A DNA stretch of 64,000 nucleotides from Floccularia luteovirens (taxonomy: Eukaryota > Basidiomycota > Agaricomycetes > Agaricales > Squamanitaceae): the NCBI GenBank assembly GCA_009739215.1, contig VSJF01000014.1:211131-275130 (forward strand). The letters run 5' to 3'. Of the stretch, positions 1 through 11,179 are shown one piece after another. Numbering within the stretch: the first letter of the stretch is position 1; the number at the start of each line of letters is the position of its first letter. Under the pieces are notes generated by a model that was not told the origin of the DNA, made no database searches, and saw only the letters and a list, made by a program, of their open reading frames with translations. The position numbers and the translations under genes are program-made.

Positions 1-1130
1 AACTGACTTCATCGCACCCGGGCCTGGAAAACTCCAAATGGTCTTCACCCCGAAAGATGGCTCTCCGGCTACTACCATGAACGTGTATGATTTCAAAGGA
101 AAGGGCGTTGCAATGAGCATGTACAACACCGATGAGGTACGTTTCTTGTGGCTTGTGAAGAATAGATTGACCTTTAATCTACTTCAATAGTCAATCACCG
201 GTTTTGCTCAGGCTTCTTTCAAGATGGCCTTGGCAAAGAAGATGCCTCTCGTATGTAGCTCATTTGCTTCCTTGGGGCCTCAATTTTTAAATCCTTTATA
301 TTAGTTCATGTCCACCAAGAACACCATTCTCAAGAAGTATGATGGCAGGTTCAAAGACATATTCCAAGAGATCTACGAAGCGTCAGTGTTTGCGTTATGA
401 CAATATATTAATCTTCACATAACCTCCGTCCTCCACCACTTCAGGCAATACAAGCAACAATTCGAGGCTGCAGGAATCTATTATGAACATCGATTGATAG
501 ACGACATGGTTGCACAAGCAATCAAATCCTCTGGCGGTTTCGTTTGGGCGACAAAGAACTATGATGGTGATGTGCAGAGTGATATCCTTGCACAAGGGTT
601 TGGAAGCTTGGGTATGATGACTAGCGAACTTCTCACCCCAGATGGAAAGATCATTGAGAGTGAAGCTGCACACGGTATGTTGCAACCACCACTTTACCTC
701 ACCCTTCTAATCACTAAATATTTCTCCCTTCCTTGTTCGCAGGCACCGTCACCCGCCACTACCGAGAATGGCAAAAGGGTAATGAGACATCAACCAACCC
801 TGTTGCATCTATCTTCGCCTGGACTCGTGGCCTTCTTCATCGTGCCAAGCTAGATAACAACAAACCTCTCCGAGAGTTCTGCCTTGCACTTGAAGAGGCT
901 TGCATTGAAGTCATCGACAAAGACGGTATCATGACTAAAGATCTTGCTATCGCGATTCATGGGAAGGACTTGAAGAGAGAACATTGGGTTATCACAGATG
1001 CTTACATGGATGCTGTTAATGTGCGTATTTGACACATTCTTGTATCATGTAAGAGAGTATTAATGCGCGTCCCATTTTTTTTCAGGCTAAACTACAGAAG
1101 AAGTTGGCTTCGATGGCAGCGAAGTTGTGA
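1..1130 (+). CDS. IDP1: NADP-dependent isocitrate dehydrogenase, C-terminal part (5' truncated by window edge)
   Basis: Oxidatively decarboxylates isocitrate to 2-oxoglutarate with NADP+. The window starts inside an exon. Six exons can be spliced: 1-136, about 190-249, about 305-380, about 445-675, 743-1020 and 1086-1130, with a TGA stop. The product reads through family landmarks: PGPGK near the start, [39 protein letters not shown] with metal-binding aspartates, [20 protein letters not shown] at the NADP-binding region, [15 protein letters not shown] and a C-terminal KLASMAAKL. Everything visible is intact. The dimeric eukaryotic NADP enzyme is meant, not the NAD-dependent hetero-octamer. 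The N-terminal half lies outside the window, so a mitochondrial presequence cannot be judged. The last short exon (45 bases) holds only the C-terminal tail. Confidence 0.95.
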
Positions 1131-1599
1131 TTGTAGTTTCTTGTCGCATAGCACAAGTGCGGATCTATTGCTTGGATATATGTATGCATATTGTTGATAT
1201 AGCGGAATCTACCATTGTTTATGTACAATGTGTATGATGCATCTTGTATACAGATATGTCCTAGGTAAGCATTGTAACTCAGTCATGTAAAGAGAATTGG
1301 CAAATTCAAAACTTACTATAACCATGATCACTGACCTTCTTACACATGCCGCTAAGTTTTTTTTCGGGAACGACAGGTTTATGCAACATCCTCTAGCATT
1401 AACCCTACTGTGGTAGGTAAAATATATGATACATGAACAATTCAGAACGCAACTGGAATAATTACCCTAGGCTGCGAAGAGCGTGCTCGAGGTGTTGTAC
1501 ATAAATTAATACAAGAACTGTCAACTTCTGACTATCGACACTTCAGGATACAACTGGTTTCTGTCAATAACGTCGTAGCAAGTTTCTATATCAAAAGTT

Positions 1600-1660
1600 G
1601 TAATTCAAGATTTGGTGCATACTAGCGCACAACCAAAGTGTTGTCGGATAATTCTACCTG
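1600..1660 (-). pseudogene. Scrap of methyltransferase 3' end
   Basis: About 60 bases resemble the 3' end of the methyltransferase genes at 6320 and 10167: the shared words are a run around 'tgcatactagcgcacaacc' and 'gtgttgtc'. The upstream stretch 'aaaagttgtaattcaa' is also shared with 6032-6050. No open frame survives. It lies inside the otherwise featureless interval 1131-1836, where I see no gene. Confidence 0.4.
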
Positions 1661-1836
1661 TATAACTAGTGGGTTTCCCATATCGCTGTCAAACACTGCA
1701 TGGTTGCTTTCTCTCGAAACCAAGCAATCCAGAAGTGTTCAAAAACAATCAATATGGCTGACCTTACTAGAAACAAGGTGACCCGGGTGAGAGCCTAGGT
1801 AGGAGGCTGACTGAAAGAGCATTTTTTTTGGTGCCG

Positions 1837-2482
1837 ATGACTGTATCTAAAGGAAGAATTACATCCCGTCCAGCGCACATCATCATGGCCCAAGAAATCC
1901 TACCCATACCACTCCTACCACCAGACTATCACTCTGGACCAGATGTACGAAGTGGTATCTCAATGGCATACTCCGGTTCCTTTAACCCGAGAGGGTTGGA
2001 AAAACTCTGGTATGGACCATTTAATCATACCTTCTCCCAACTGGCATTTGCCTACCAGGGCCACCTCGTCGCATATTGTCAATACCCACTTTGGATACAT
2101 GCGTTTCACATCGAAGAGCAGAAGCTTCGTCAAGAATTCGATGAGAATGATATATCTTTTGACACAGACCATGAAGATTATGATAAACCGGCGCCAGATA
2201 ATGGAGACGGTGATGACAATGACCATGGCGAAGAACCTCCAAGTAAAAGACGTAGATCCGAGAGGCTGGAAAAAGTGTGGAAGGCCAACAAAGCAAATGA
2301 GTTGCAAAAAAGGAAGGATTTAAAGGCAAAACTTTGGGCAAGGAAAGCTGAACTTCTCCAGAAGATGGGAGGAGTATGAAAGTGAACAATATTTCTGTTG
2401 TCCGTCCACATCTGACTGACTGATTTCATTTGAACAGGGAAAGCCCATTCAGATGATGATAACATCTCCTGTGCAAGCATGA
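1837..2482 (+). CDS. Hypothetical acidic/basic charged protein
   Basis: I do not recognise this gene. A long open frame runs from an ATG at 1837 (a second possible ATG codes MAQEIL at about 1885) and, with one intron at 2374-2437, ends after a 15-codon exon at 2438-2482, giving about 194 residues. The first half is rich in Pro, Tyr and Trp; the middle (around residues 95-125) is strongly acidic (Asp/Glu with Asp-Gly repeats); the C-terminal third is basic and probably helical, with PPSKRRRSERLEK as a plausible nuclear localisation signal. An acidic stretch followed by a Lys/Arg-rich helix suggests a nuclear or nucleic-acid-associated protein, but that is inference only. It sits beside a zone of broken gene copies, so it may itself be an orphan or a decayed piece. 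Confidence 0.45.
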
Positions 2483-3440
2483 TGACCCAACCCAAGTCTG
2501 GTGTTTTGAACCTGGAATCAGATTTTGCCCTTTGTCATATTGGGCATTTCTACCTTCCTACACCTCCGACCGGTACTGAGCCAAGTTCCACAGCGTGTTT
2601 GTCCTTGGGACGGACAACTCCGATGCAGAACTCAGCATTATAAGCCGACAAAATATTCATCCGATGCTGCAAGACGATCATACGTCATCATTCGATGTAA
2701 TAGCCGCCATCCTATTTCATTAAATACAACATGAATAATGTCAACAAAGTCCTAGTTCCTTTCACACCAATACGACCTATTTATTCCCCTTCAACTCAAT
2801 ATCTTACAATGCCCACTGTTAGATACTACGGCATTAGAGTGTTAGGAATCCTTGCTTTGGTGATGGATATTGAATTTGTTTTGCAAGAATTGTTGATGAG
2901 CTCGACTCCCAGATTCAATATGTAGAGCAATTCCTGTCTGCAATTTGAACATTTTGGTGGAAAACGTCCACTGGTATTTATGAGAAGTATGTGAAACTGG
3001 ATCATTTGGATGCTGGGTATATTTGATTCTTCGAGTGCTCTTGCTAATCACTGTCCAGCCCTAGGCCACGAACTTACCACCTACCTGACATGCGATAGGT
3101 CGTTCCGAGCGCAACCCCCTTTATCACAGGTTCTACTAATATCCTATGTTCGGGAGAGCCTGGGGGCGAGAAATATCTTCACTGATGATTTACGGCATCT
3201 GTCCACAGCAAAGATGAGGGGACTATGATGAAGACGACGACGTAATTCATGAGACCGCGAGTTTCTAAATGAACATGCCTTGAACCCACATCTCCAGACA
3301 GATGTATTTACAGAAATATAGAACTTATGCTCTCCCGAATTCCATAACACCATAGCCTTGAATGACATATGTGTTAAAGCCAGTGAACCCAGGGTCCGAG
3401 TCACATTGAGATGACTGTCTAACCCATCCACTATTTGCAG
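2483..3440. other. No gene recognised
   Basis: Only short unconnected open frames on both strands. I see no conserved motif, no convincing intron chain and no clear repeat. The right end runs up to the chimeric pseudogene that starts at 3443. Confidence 0.5.
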
Positions 3441-3442
3441 AC

Positions 3443-3524
3443 ATGACTTCAGAAGCGATTGTTTTCGACTGAGAACATTTATAAACTTCCGACAAAGCAT
3501 ATCCCAACTCACTTCCACAGGAGA

Positions 3525-3525
<1 letters not shown>
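3443..3525 (+). pseudogene. Exon 1 fragment of methyltransferase, fused tail-on to Rpt2 pseudogene
   Basis: On the + strand an ATG at 3443 starts a stretch that follows exon 1 of the methyltransferase copy at 7340-7207 almost base for base (ATG ACT TCA GAA GC, then 'gttttcgact', 'aatatcccaactcact'-like text and 'cacagg'), with small indels that break the frame after ten codons. The match ends at about 3525, where Rpt2-derived sequence on the opposite strand begins. The exon therefore came from the same local family but lies inverted relative to the other copies, which are on the minus strand. Confidence 0.7.
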
Positions 3526-4390
<865 letters not shown>

Positions 4391-4685
4391 CTCAATGTCG
4401 TGGTACTGTTCTTGCTATCCAAGCAGCTACCAAACCCAATGATGAACTCATCCCACAAGAAGATATGCAGAAGGTTAAGCTTATTCTGGCTGAGGAGGGA
4501 TTTGTAGAGGAGCCAGAGTGGTTTCTTTTGCTTATATAAAGTGAGGAGTTATGATTACAGGTACAAATTTCTGTCCCCATCGAAAACCCGTACCCATGGC
4601 ACAGGTATTACTTAGTTTCATAATTATGAGACCTACTTTGTAGTAATTACAAGAATATGTAAGAATATAAAACGACAAAAATCCA

Positions 4686-5720
4686 CTATTCTATGAGACA
4701 AGTTGTTCCTACTGTAGTTGAAAGAACTTTGGTTCGCAATAAAAAATGAGAAAAGTTTATCCATGCATCTTTGAAAGATTCTTCCAGGCTTGGGGCGTCA
4801 GGATGGGTAAGATAGGGCCGGGCATCTAATACCGTCTTCACCACATTATCACCGAAAAGGTACGACAAGTCAAGGAATTGAACAGACTACTGATATGCCA
4901 GAAGGCGATAGCCCAGAATTCTTATATTTGGGTGGTCGTGCGCAATAATAAGAAGAGCTCTAGCAACCATTCCCTTGTGCGAGAAACTGTTTCTTAGAAG
5001 CTATCAGCAAGACTTCTGGTGCCGTTCAACTTTAATTGTGCCGCAGCGTCTATGAGAATAGGTTCCAATGGGTTACCCATCACATCCAATCTTGGTCCTC
5101 CGAAATCTTGGAAATGACCCGCACGTAGTATTCCACCATATGAACCCGTGCCCAACGCCAATTAACAGAAAATAGATCGTATCGCAGTAACACATGACAA
5201 TCGAGTGCAGCCATCTGGGCCAGTTCGTCCTTCTCAAAATTTCCCTTCAGAGATGCCTTCATTATTGCTAGGTTCTCTGTTTCTATTGGGTTCTTTGTAA
5301 TCACATAAAATGAATTCAACCTATTACACAAGGTAAGTATGAGTAACTATTCAATCATATTGCTTACATTGGACGGCCGAACTTCACTAGCTCTTCATAA
5401 GAGCAAACTCCATTCAGGGTGAGTTTTCCATTACGCTTCGCATTCACGGTAAACTTCAGCGGCGAAATTATGAAATAGCAGTTTCAATGCGGGGAGGAAT
5501 AAGTTTTGTCCTGGTCCGATCTGAGAGGGCTTATTCGCCAATCGGTGTAAATTCATTGATGATTGGGTTGGTTGACATGAAGACAAAAAAATATCCGATA
5601 GTTGACCAGATGACTGATGGCCTTCCGCATCAGTGTATGAGCTTCATCGAAATAGAAAAATGCAAGAAACTTTTTGGGATCGACATGGAAGAATGGTCAA
5701 CAAGGCGATGGGTTTAGTTC
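4686..5720 (-). pseudogene. Degenerate P-loop-type basidiomycete protein gene fragment
   Basis: The minus strand carries continuous protein-like sequence interrupted by frame changes. Near 5650 it has FYFDEAHTL, resembling a Walker B motif, followed by an IFFVFMSTNP stretch and a PIGEYALSDRTRTK stretch. A spliceable pair then joins SYEELVKFGRP (about 5400) to LNSFYVITKNPIE (about 5325) across an intron at about 5332-5366. Next come NFEKDELAQMAALDCHV, a frameshift, then FQDFGGPRLDVMGNPLEP and DAAAQLKLNGTRSLAD (about 5050). After another break follow ARALLIIAHDHPNIRILGYR, an in-frame TAG, and LSYLFGDNVVKTVLDARPYL (about 4830). This order fits a family of large basidiomycete hypothetical proteins with an ATPase-like N-terminal part, as I remember it; function unknown. 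At least two frameshifts and a stop argue that it is dead. Confidence 0.6.
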
Positions 5721-6055
5721 TCTCAGAATTTGGCTCAGCTGGCATTGAGGCCGAGGTGCCATGTTAACACCTTGAAGACGAAGCGCCCGAAAGGAGATTG
5801 TCAGCAGTTGTCGCCTTTTTGGGCGGCTGTATGAGAAACAATAGCTACGAGTTGAAACAAAGGGACAGGAGGGCCTATGAGGAACCTGCTTCGAACATAA
5901 AAGATGTTAGGTGGACGAGATGAAAAGGACAAATATTATGCAAACAATGATTGTAGCACACAAATCATTTACCCGGGTAATGCCCAAGATTTCTGTGCTG
6001 GTAGCTCACCAGTTATATAAAATATATATGAAAAGTTGTAATTCAAAAGGTAAAG
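5721..6055. other. No gene recognised
   Basis: AT-rich spacer with no open frame worth reporting. Its right end enters methyltransferase-derived sequence. Confidence 0.5.
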
Positions 6056-6185
6056 GTTTTGCGCTATACTAGCACACAACCCAAGGTGTTGTCAGCAAAT
6101 CTAGGACTACTTATCTTCTCATTTCACATTGCACCTCTTTGACATAATTCTGCTCTGAATTTACTATATTGAAGCAATCAGAGTT
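6056..6185 (-). pseudogene. Truncated methyltransferase 3' end
   Basis: About 130 bases follow the 3' coding end of the intact methyltransferase at 10167-10320: the shared text runs from 'gcacacaaccca' through 'tctgctctgaatttactata' to 'gaagc/gaagcaatcagag'. Frame is lost by small indels. It lies immediately downstream of the frameshifted full copy at 6320-7340 in the same orientation, as expected for the stump of one more tandem unit. Confidence 0.6.
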
Positions 6186-6319
6186 CAAACTGGCCGGATA
6201 TATCAAGACTAGAACTTGAGCATCAGCTGGGATTTATGAAAGGGGAGAAGCGCCACTCACACTGTAAGGGTATCCCTGGAACACAGACAGGTGGCAATTA
6301 TTGCAAAGGACTCAGCAAA

Positions 6320-7340
6320 TTAAAAGGTTTCTGTGCATAACACAATGCCCAAGGTATTTCCGTCAATCCAGGGACTGTTATCCCATTCATGTACCACATC
6401 TTCAATCAACTGGTCGTATTCCTGCTCTGTATTCACTATACCAAAACCACCAGCGTTCAGGACCGAAGACTTTATACCTCTGAGCACGCTAGATAAGTTG
6501 TTTCGGTTATCTGTTCCCAATTTTCCACCCCATTTTCCGAGAGGTTGTTTCCGCACGTCGTAGTGTACGTTAACAAAACCTGCCTTCGCTACTATCTCTG
6601 GAAGATATTGAGCACAATCGAAGAAGAGCCCTGAGCTGTCGTACAGCAGGTGCATCAAGTTCAAGTACACGTTAGTATTTTCGCTGCCAGATGCTGTTCC
6701 TATTTCGCAGAGCTCAACCCAACCCCCAGGTTTTAATACACGGTACACTTCTTTCAAAGCTAATGGACCAGTCTTCAGTGCGTGAAACTTGATATTAGAA
6801 GCCGCTGATGCACAAAGGCAAAATCATTCGTCCAGTGGTCAGGAAGGGAGGTGGTAGATGCAATGGAAAGCTTGATGTTCTCGTTCTGAATGGTTCCTGC
6901 AGGTGGAAAATTCCCGCTCTCGAGATCAATGCCATATAAAGTGATTGTCTTGGGCAGCTCCATTGCCAAATCCTGCAACCATATGCCTTGGGAACAGGAT
7001 CAGGATACTTGACGTGATGCAGTTCCTCAATCGAGCTCACCTGACCCTGTACCGCAGTCTAATACTTTATCTCCAGCTGCCAGGAAGACAGGGGCCATTA
7101 TCAATCTACCATCAAATATATATCTCAGCATACGATGCTGCATTGCAAGCCTTCAACAAATGATTAGACTCTAGAAGTCTTACAGTATTTTTTAGTAAAA
7201 TCCTACCTTTGAGGTTCTCCATCATTTAATGAGATGAGATACTTTGTAGCTGGGTTAGACCTGTAGGAGTGAGTTGGGATATTCTTTATCAGAGGCTTAT
7301 AAATCCTCTCAGAGTCGAAAACGATTGCTTCTGAAGTCAT
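6320..7340 (-). pseudogene. LaeA-like SAM methyltransferase, frameshifted copy
   Basis: Same gene structure as the intact copy at 10167-11179: exon 1 7340-7207 starting [14 protein letters not shown], exon 2 7150-7041 (110 bases, the same length as in the sister) ending in the SAM-binding DCGTGSG, and exon 3 from 6986 down to 6320. Exon 3 reads LAMELPKTITLYGIDLESG, then SLPDHWTNDFAFVHQRLL, and breaks near 6775: compared with the sister there are two extra single bases (about 6745 and 6770), giving a net +2 shift and an immediate stop. Downstream the frame resumes with KEVYRVLKPGGWVELCEI and VRKQPLGKWGGKLG. The rest is well kept, so loss was recent or the two bases are sequence errors. Confidence 0.75.
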
Positions 7341-8070
7341 GTCTTCAAAGAAGTGGATGGACTGGGTTAGATTGTAGCATGAATCCGATATTTATAAGAT
7401 TTGGACCATGTGGGTGCCGAGGTGCGTATCAATGAATAACTTTTCTTTGCCAGTCAGTTACCGGAGCATACAATAGTCCGTCAAGATCTCTAGCGCTATA
7501 AGAAGAGCTTCTTAGTCTGTAGCATGCCGTTCGCCTGATAACAGCATGATCGTGATTGTAAAAACAGTCCATAAGAGGTTAAAGAAGCCAAATTAGTAGT
7601 GCTGGTGAGGTATCGTCTGCCTGCTTTGCTCTTATGGGACGAACAAAACGGACAATAACGAATTGTACTGACCTGGGAATTCAAGAACCACTATTTCCGG
7701 TCTGTCACCGGGCACGAATACCTTAATGACATCCTTTTTTGGCAGAGATAATGCAACCAGTGCGGCAAATATTGCAGATAGACTGTAAAAACAGGGGGAA
7801 TCGTTATAAGTACACATCGCTCGGAAAGTTTAAGTTTCCGAGCAAAAGTGTTACATAGGAGCATGGAATTCGAATGCCAACTTGAGCGTAAATTGCAGTG
7901 CCGTAGTTGGTGCCCCAACGCTATTAATAACTACTAGTGTGCAGCTGATGATTTCACTTCCTTTGGTAACGAAAAATTTGCGTTGAGTCAATAGAGGAGA
8001 ACGTGAAATGACGTACAAATGTGGCTGTTAGTATGCAATTTGGAAAAATTGAGTAGTAATGTACGTACTA
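7341..8070. repeat. Upstream flank of the methyltransferase unit, shared with other copies
   Basis: The 5' flank of the broken methyltransferase is repeated downstream of the intact one: 7330-7530 resembles 12190-12400 (shared words 'ttgcttctgaagtc', 'ccggagcat', 'aagaagag'), and 7925-8060 resembles 9760-9910 ('gatgatttcacttcctttggtaa', 'acaaatgtggctgttagt'). Inside lies a minus-strand stretch of protein-like sequence (7880-7680) that splices into LSAIFAALVALSLPKKDVIKV then FVPGDRPEIVVLEFP; it is hydrophobic at the start and I do not recognise it. I cannot tell whether it is a live small gene or a remnant. Confidence 0.45.
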
Positions 8071-8077
8071 GCGGTTG

Positions 8078-8452
8078 GGGTTCAGATCGCCAACGAAAAC
8101 ATGATAATAACTTCCTACTATGCCTTCTTGTTCTGTTGACATTGATACTTCCGCTTTGATGCAGATTTCTTGGTCAAACATTTTACGACCATAAAGAGGT
8201 TGTCCATATGTGATAAATCTATATTTTAGCCCGTCATGTTGGTAGGGATCAATTTTAATGTGTTACGCAGGACCAGCAATAGTATATGTTTGCGTGAGCA
8301 TATAGTCTGTAATGCGAGGTCTCAGATCCCCGACGTGGAGATGAGCACACTCTGTCACGTACGGAAGGATGATGGAGAGATGAGATACGTAAACACACAG
8401 AAAAGGAAAACTCACTTGAGCCTTCAGCTGGATTCATACTCATTGGACTCAT
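8078..8452 (-). pseudogene. PUB1: Pub1/TIA1-type RNA-binding protein fragment (RRM1 and start of RRM2)
   Basis: The minus strand encodes the beginning of a Pub1-like protein. A first exon ends around 8415 with MSMNPAEGSS; an intron of normal form (GTGAGT to CAG, about 8354-8414) is kept; then RRM1 reads HVGDLRPRITDYML, QTYTIAGPA, an in-frame TAA, HIKIDPYQHDGL, and after a frame change GQPLYGRKMFDQEI; the linker and the RRM2 start read SYYHVFVGDLNPN at about 8090, where it ends with a stop. Live fungal homologues have HLYVGNLSPRVTEYML and HYHVFVGDLS at these places. Retention of the intron points to a duplicated DNA segment rather than a retrocopy. RRM2, RRM3 and the Gln-rich tail are missing. 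Confidence 0.8.
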
Positions 8453-8499
8453 TATTGAAAATGATGAAGGGAACGGGAACTATGGAACGAGGGAATTGG

Positions 8500-10166
8500 G
8501 AGGACGATTAAAAGAGGCAGGAAAGAAAGACAAGTGTACGATTTTAAGACTGGAGCAATAGTTGTATCAGCTACGTAGAGATCCAGAGCCAGTTTCTCCG
8601 GCTTAAGCCTTTGTTATCGTTAGTGATAGGAACACAGTTGATCGAGGGTCTTCATCGGATAAGAGGCGTTGAAAAAATTAATCCGCATGATACCGGTATT
8701 ACTATTAGTGTATGAGAGAGATAGGTATAAGGTAAGATCATTGATAATACTAGTACGGGCACTGAAGCCACCAGGATGGCGCGTCAAACTTTCAAAGCCA
8801 GGTGATGTGGGTCAGGCCCGTTCACTTGTATTTTTCCACTGCTGCTGCGAATTAATAATGCTGAGCACGTAAAACCCGTAATGGTTTAAGAGTCAATTAA
8901 TCAGAACGAACTGCAGATGAAGGGACTTCACGCGATGACTTGCATCGCTATTCCGTATACATCAAAGACCGTGGGAACATGCAGTGAATGTTTGTATTTA
9001 TAAAAAGTTTTTAAAAAGTAGTGCTATACATAGTATCATCTCAGTCCCAATCCAAACCCTTGTATCTAACCACCATTCGTAGTCCCGCTTCAGAGGTAGT
9101 CGAAAGCGAGGAACAGGCCCGCATAATCCTTGACATGGTACATTTGGAACAACGAAACACTGAAGCAGCACTGAAGACCGCGCATCGCTCATGCAGAGAA
9201 AGCTAATAATAATGTACTTTCCGCGAAAATGAAACGACGTATGGATGCCGATGTCCAAGTAGAAAAGACTCGAATAATATTGCGAAGGAGTGGTTTTGAA
9301 TATCTTCTAAAGCCGAATAGTCACGCAACACGGCTACCTGGGATTCGGATTGGAGGTATGAGAGTTTGTTTTCCTGATCTAGTTCAGTGTTTAAGGGTGT
9401 TTACAGACGATTTTGTGGTCGTATGCCCTGGAGGGGACACGTTTGGTGTGAGATTGGACTGAGATAATTATCACATTTATTTTTCACTGCAGCGGTTATA
9501 CTATCATTATCCACCTAACTTCTTCAGAAATTGAACTTTTTAAATACTTCCCCGCCCTCCGTTCCCTTGATCCGTTGGCATCTGACTTCGTAAAATTAAA
9601 GTAAGGGTTGAATATTGAATGCCAGGTTGGACATCCCGCCAACCTTATTAAGCGTGTCCATCATGAACAACAACGATGTCCGTGCGAATTCCTTCCGAGC
9701 CTCGTACTAACCCGAATCTGTATCTCATACTTATGTCCATATCCTGTTGTTTGACTTCTAGTATGCAGTTGATGATTTCACTTCCTTTGGTAATAAAATT
9801 TTGCATTGAGTCAACTTGTACTAATGATCTATCATAGAACTACGGGCCCAAGGTATTATAACGTTGTTGGACGCACAAATGTGGCTGTTAGTGCAATTTA
9901 GAAATATTGAGTACAGTAGTAATGTAATACTACAGCTTATGATCAAGGGTTTAAACACTCATGCAGCACCTTTTGGTCTTAACCCTACTGACATTCACAT
10001 AGAAAAATATTTCCTGCATACGACAAATGTGCATGAACAACTTAAGGCCTCAGGCTGGCGAATCTGGGTGTTGCACGGATATTTCGCTGTTAATTATGCT
10101 AAAAGAGCTTATTGGCAACTGTACAATCAATTGCTGTCCGTAATATCTGTATAAATATACTGATAT
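8500..10166. other. Gene-poor interval with one duplicated patch
   Basis: Contains a few open frames of 60-96 codons on both strands (for example 9021-9206 and 9229-9462, plus strand) with no recognisable domain and no support from conservation visible here. The patch 9755-9910 repeats 7925-8060. I see no gene that I can defend. Confidence 0.45.
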
Positions 10167-11179
10167 TTAATTCGGTGGACCAAGGGGTTTTTGTGCATAG
10201 CACACAACCCAGGGAACAGTCGTCAATCCAGGATTATCATCCCATTCGCGTCGCGCATCTTCGAGCAACTTGTCATAATCCTGCTCTGAATTTACTATAC
10301 CAAAGCCACCAGAGCTCAAGGCATGCTTCTTTACCGCTTTGAGCACGTCGGAGATATTGTCTCGGTTATCTATTCCCAACTTGCCACCCCATTGTCCCAC
10401 AGGTTGCTTTCGCACATCGTAATGTATGTTGACGAAACCCGCCTTTGTCAGCATCTCTGGTAGATGTCGGCCACAGTTGAAGAAAATCCCTATTTTGTCC
10501 ATAGCCAATACTACGAAATTCCATGCCTTTGCATTCACTTCGCCGCCATCGAATGTTGTTATTTCACAAAGTTCAACCCAACCTCCAGGTTTTAATACAC
10601 GGTACATCTCTTTCAAAGCTATTGGCCAGTCTTCGTGTGTGAGACCTAGTATCAGAAGCCGCTGATGCACAAAAGCAAAATTATTCGTCCAATGGGCAGG
10701 AAGGGAGGTGACAGATGCAACCGAAAAGTTGATGTTCTCATGTGGGAGGGTTCCTGGAGGAGGGAAGTGCTTGTTCTCGGCATCAATGCCCTCTAAAGTA
10801 ATGGTTTTTGGGAGCTCCATTGCCAACTCCTGTAACCATATACCTTGGGGACATAATCAGGCCACCTGAAGTGATGCGATTCCTAGAAAAGAGTTTACCT
10901 GTGCCAGTACCGCAGTCTAATATTTTATCACCAGGTTCCAGGGATACAGGAGCCAATATCAGTCTGCCATCGAATATATATTTCAGCATGCGATGTTGAG
11001 TTGAAAGCCTATGATATAACCTTAGACCAAAAGGTCGAAATATATTTTTGCCCAACTTACCGTCGACGTTCTTCATCACCATATGGCAAGACATATGTGG
11101 TAGCCGGGATATCATGCTCTACTCGGGGTCTCATTTCATTAGTGCCCTTAGAGTCAGGAATGGTCACTTCTAAAGTCAT
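10167..11179 (-). CDS. LaeA-like SAM-dependent methyltransferase
   Basis: Three exons, 11179-11061, 11008-10899 and 10843-10167, join in frame to 301 residues. Class I methyltransferase: SAM-binding motif I is ILDCGTGTGIW (about residue 70), a motif II acidic loop lies at EGIDAEN, and the post-motif reads MYRVLKPGGWVELCEI, the form seen in the large LaeA/TAM-domain group of fungal methyltransferases. The C-terminal part has HYDVRKQPVGQWGGKLG and ends PWVVCYAQKP. Members near LaeA act as nuclear regulators of secondary metabolism, but the basidiomycete expansion contains many of unknown substrate, so I assign no reaction beyond methyl transfer. It is the only intact copy in a local cluster of at least five methyltransferase-derived sequences. 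I chose the first ATG because it starts exon 1 at the position of the sister's MTSEA start. Confidence 0.85.

Noticed and set aside
9864..10154. 96-codon plus-strand frame just beyond the intact methyltransferase
   Set aside because: Overlaps a duplicated non-coding patch and shows no domain or splice support.
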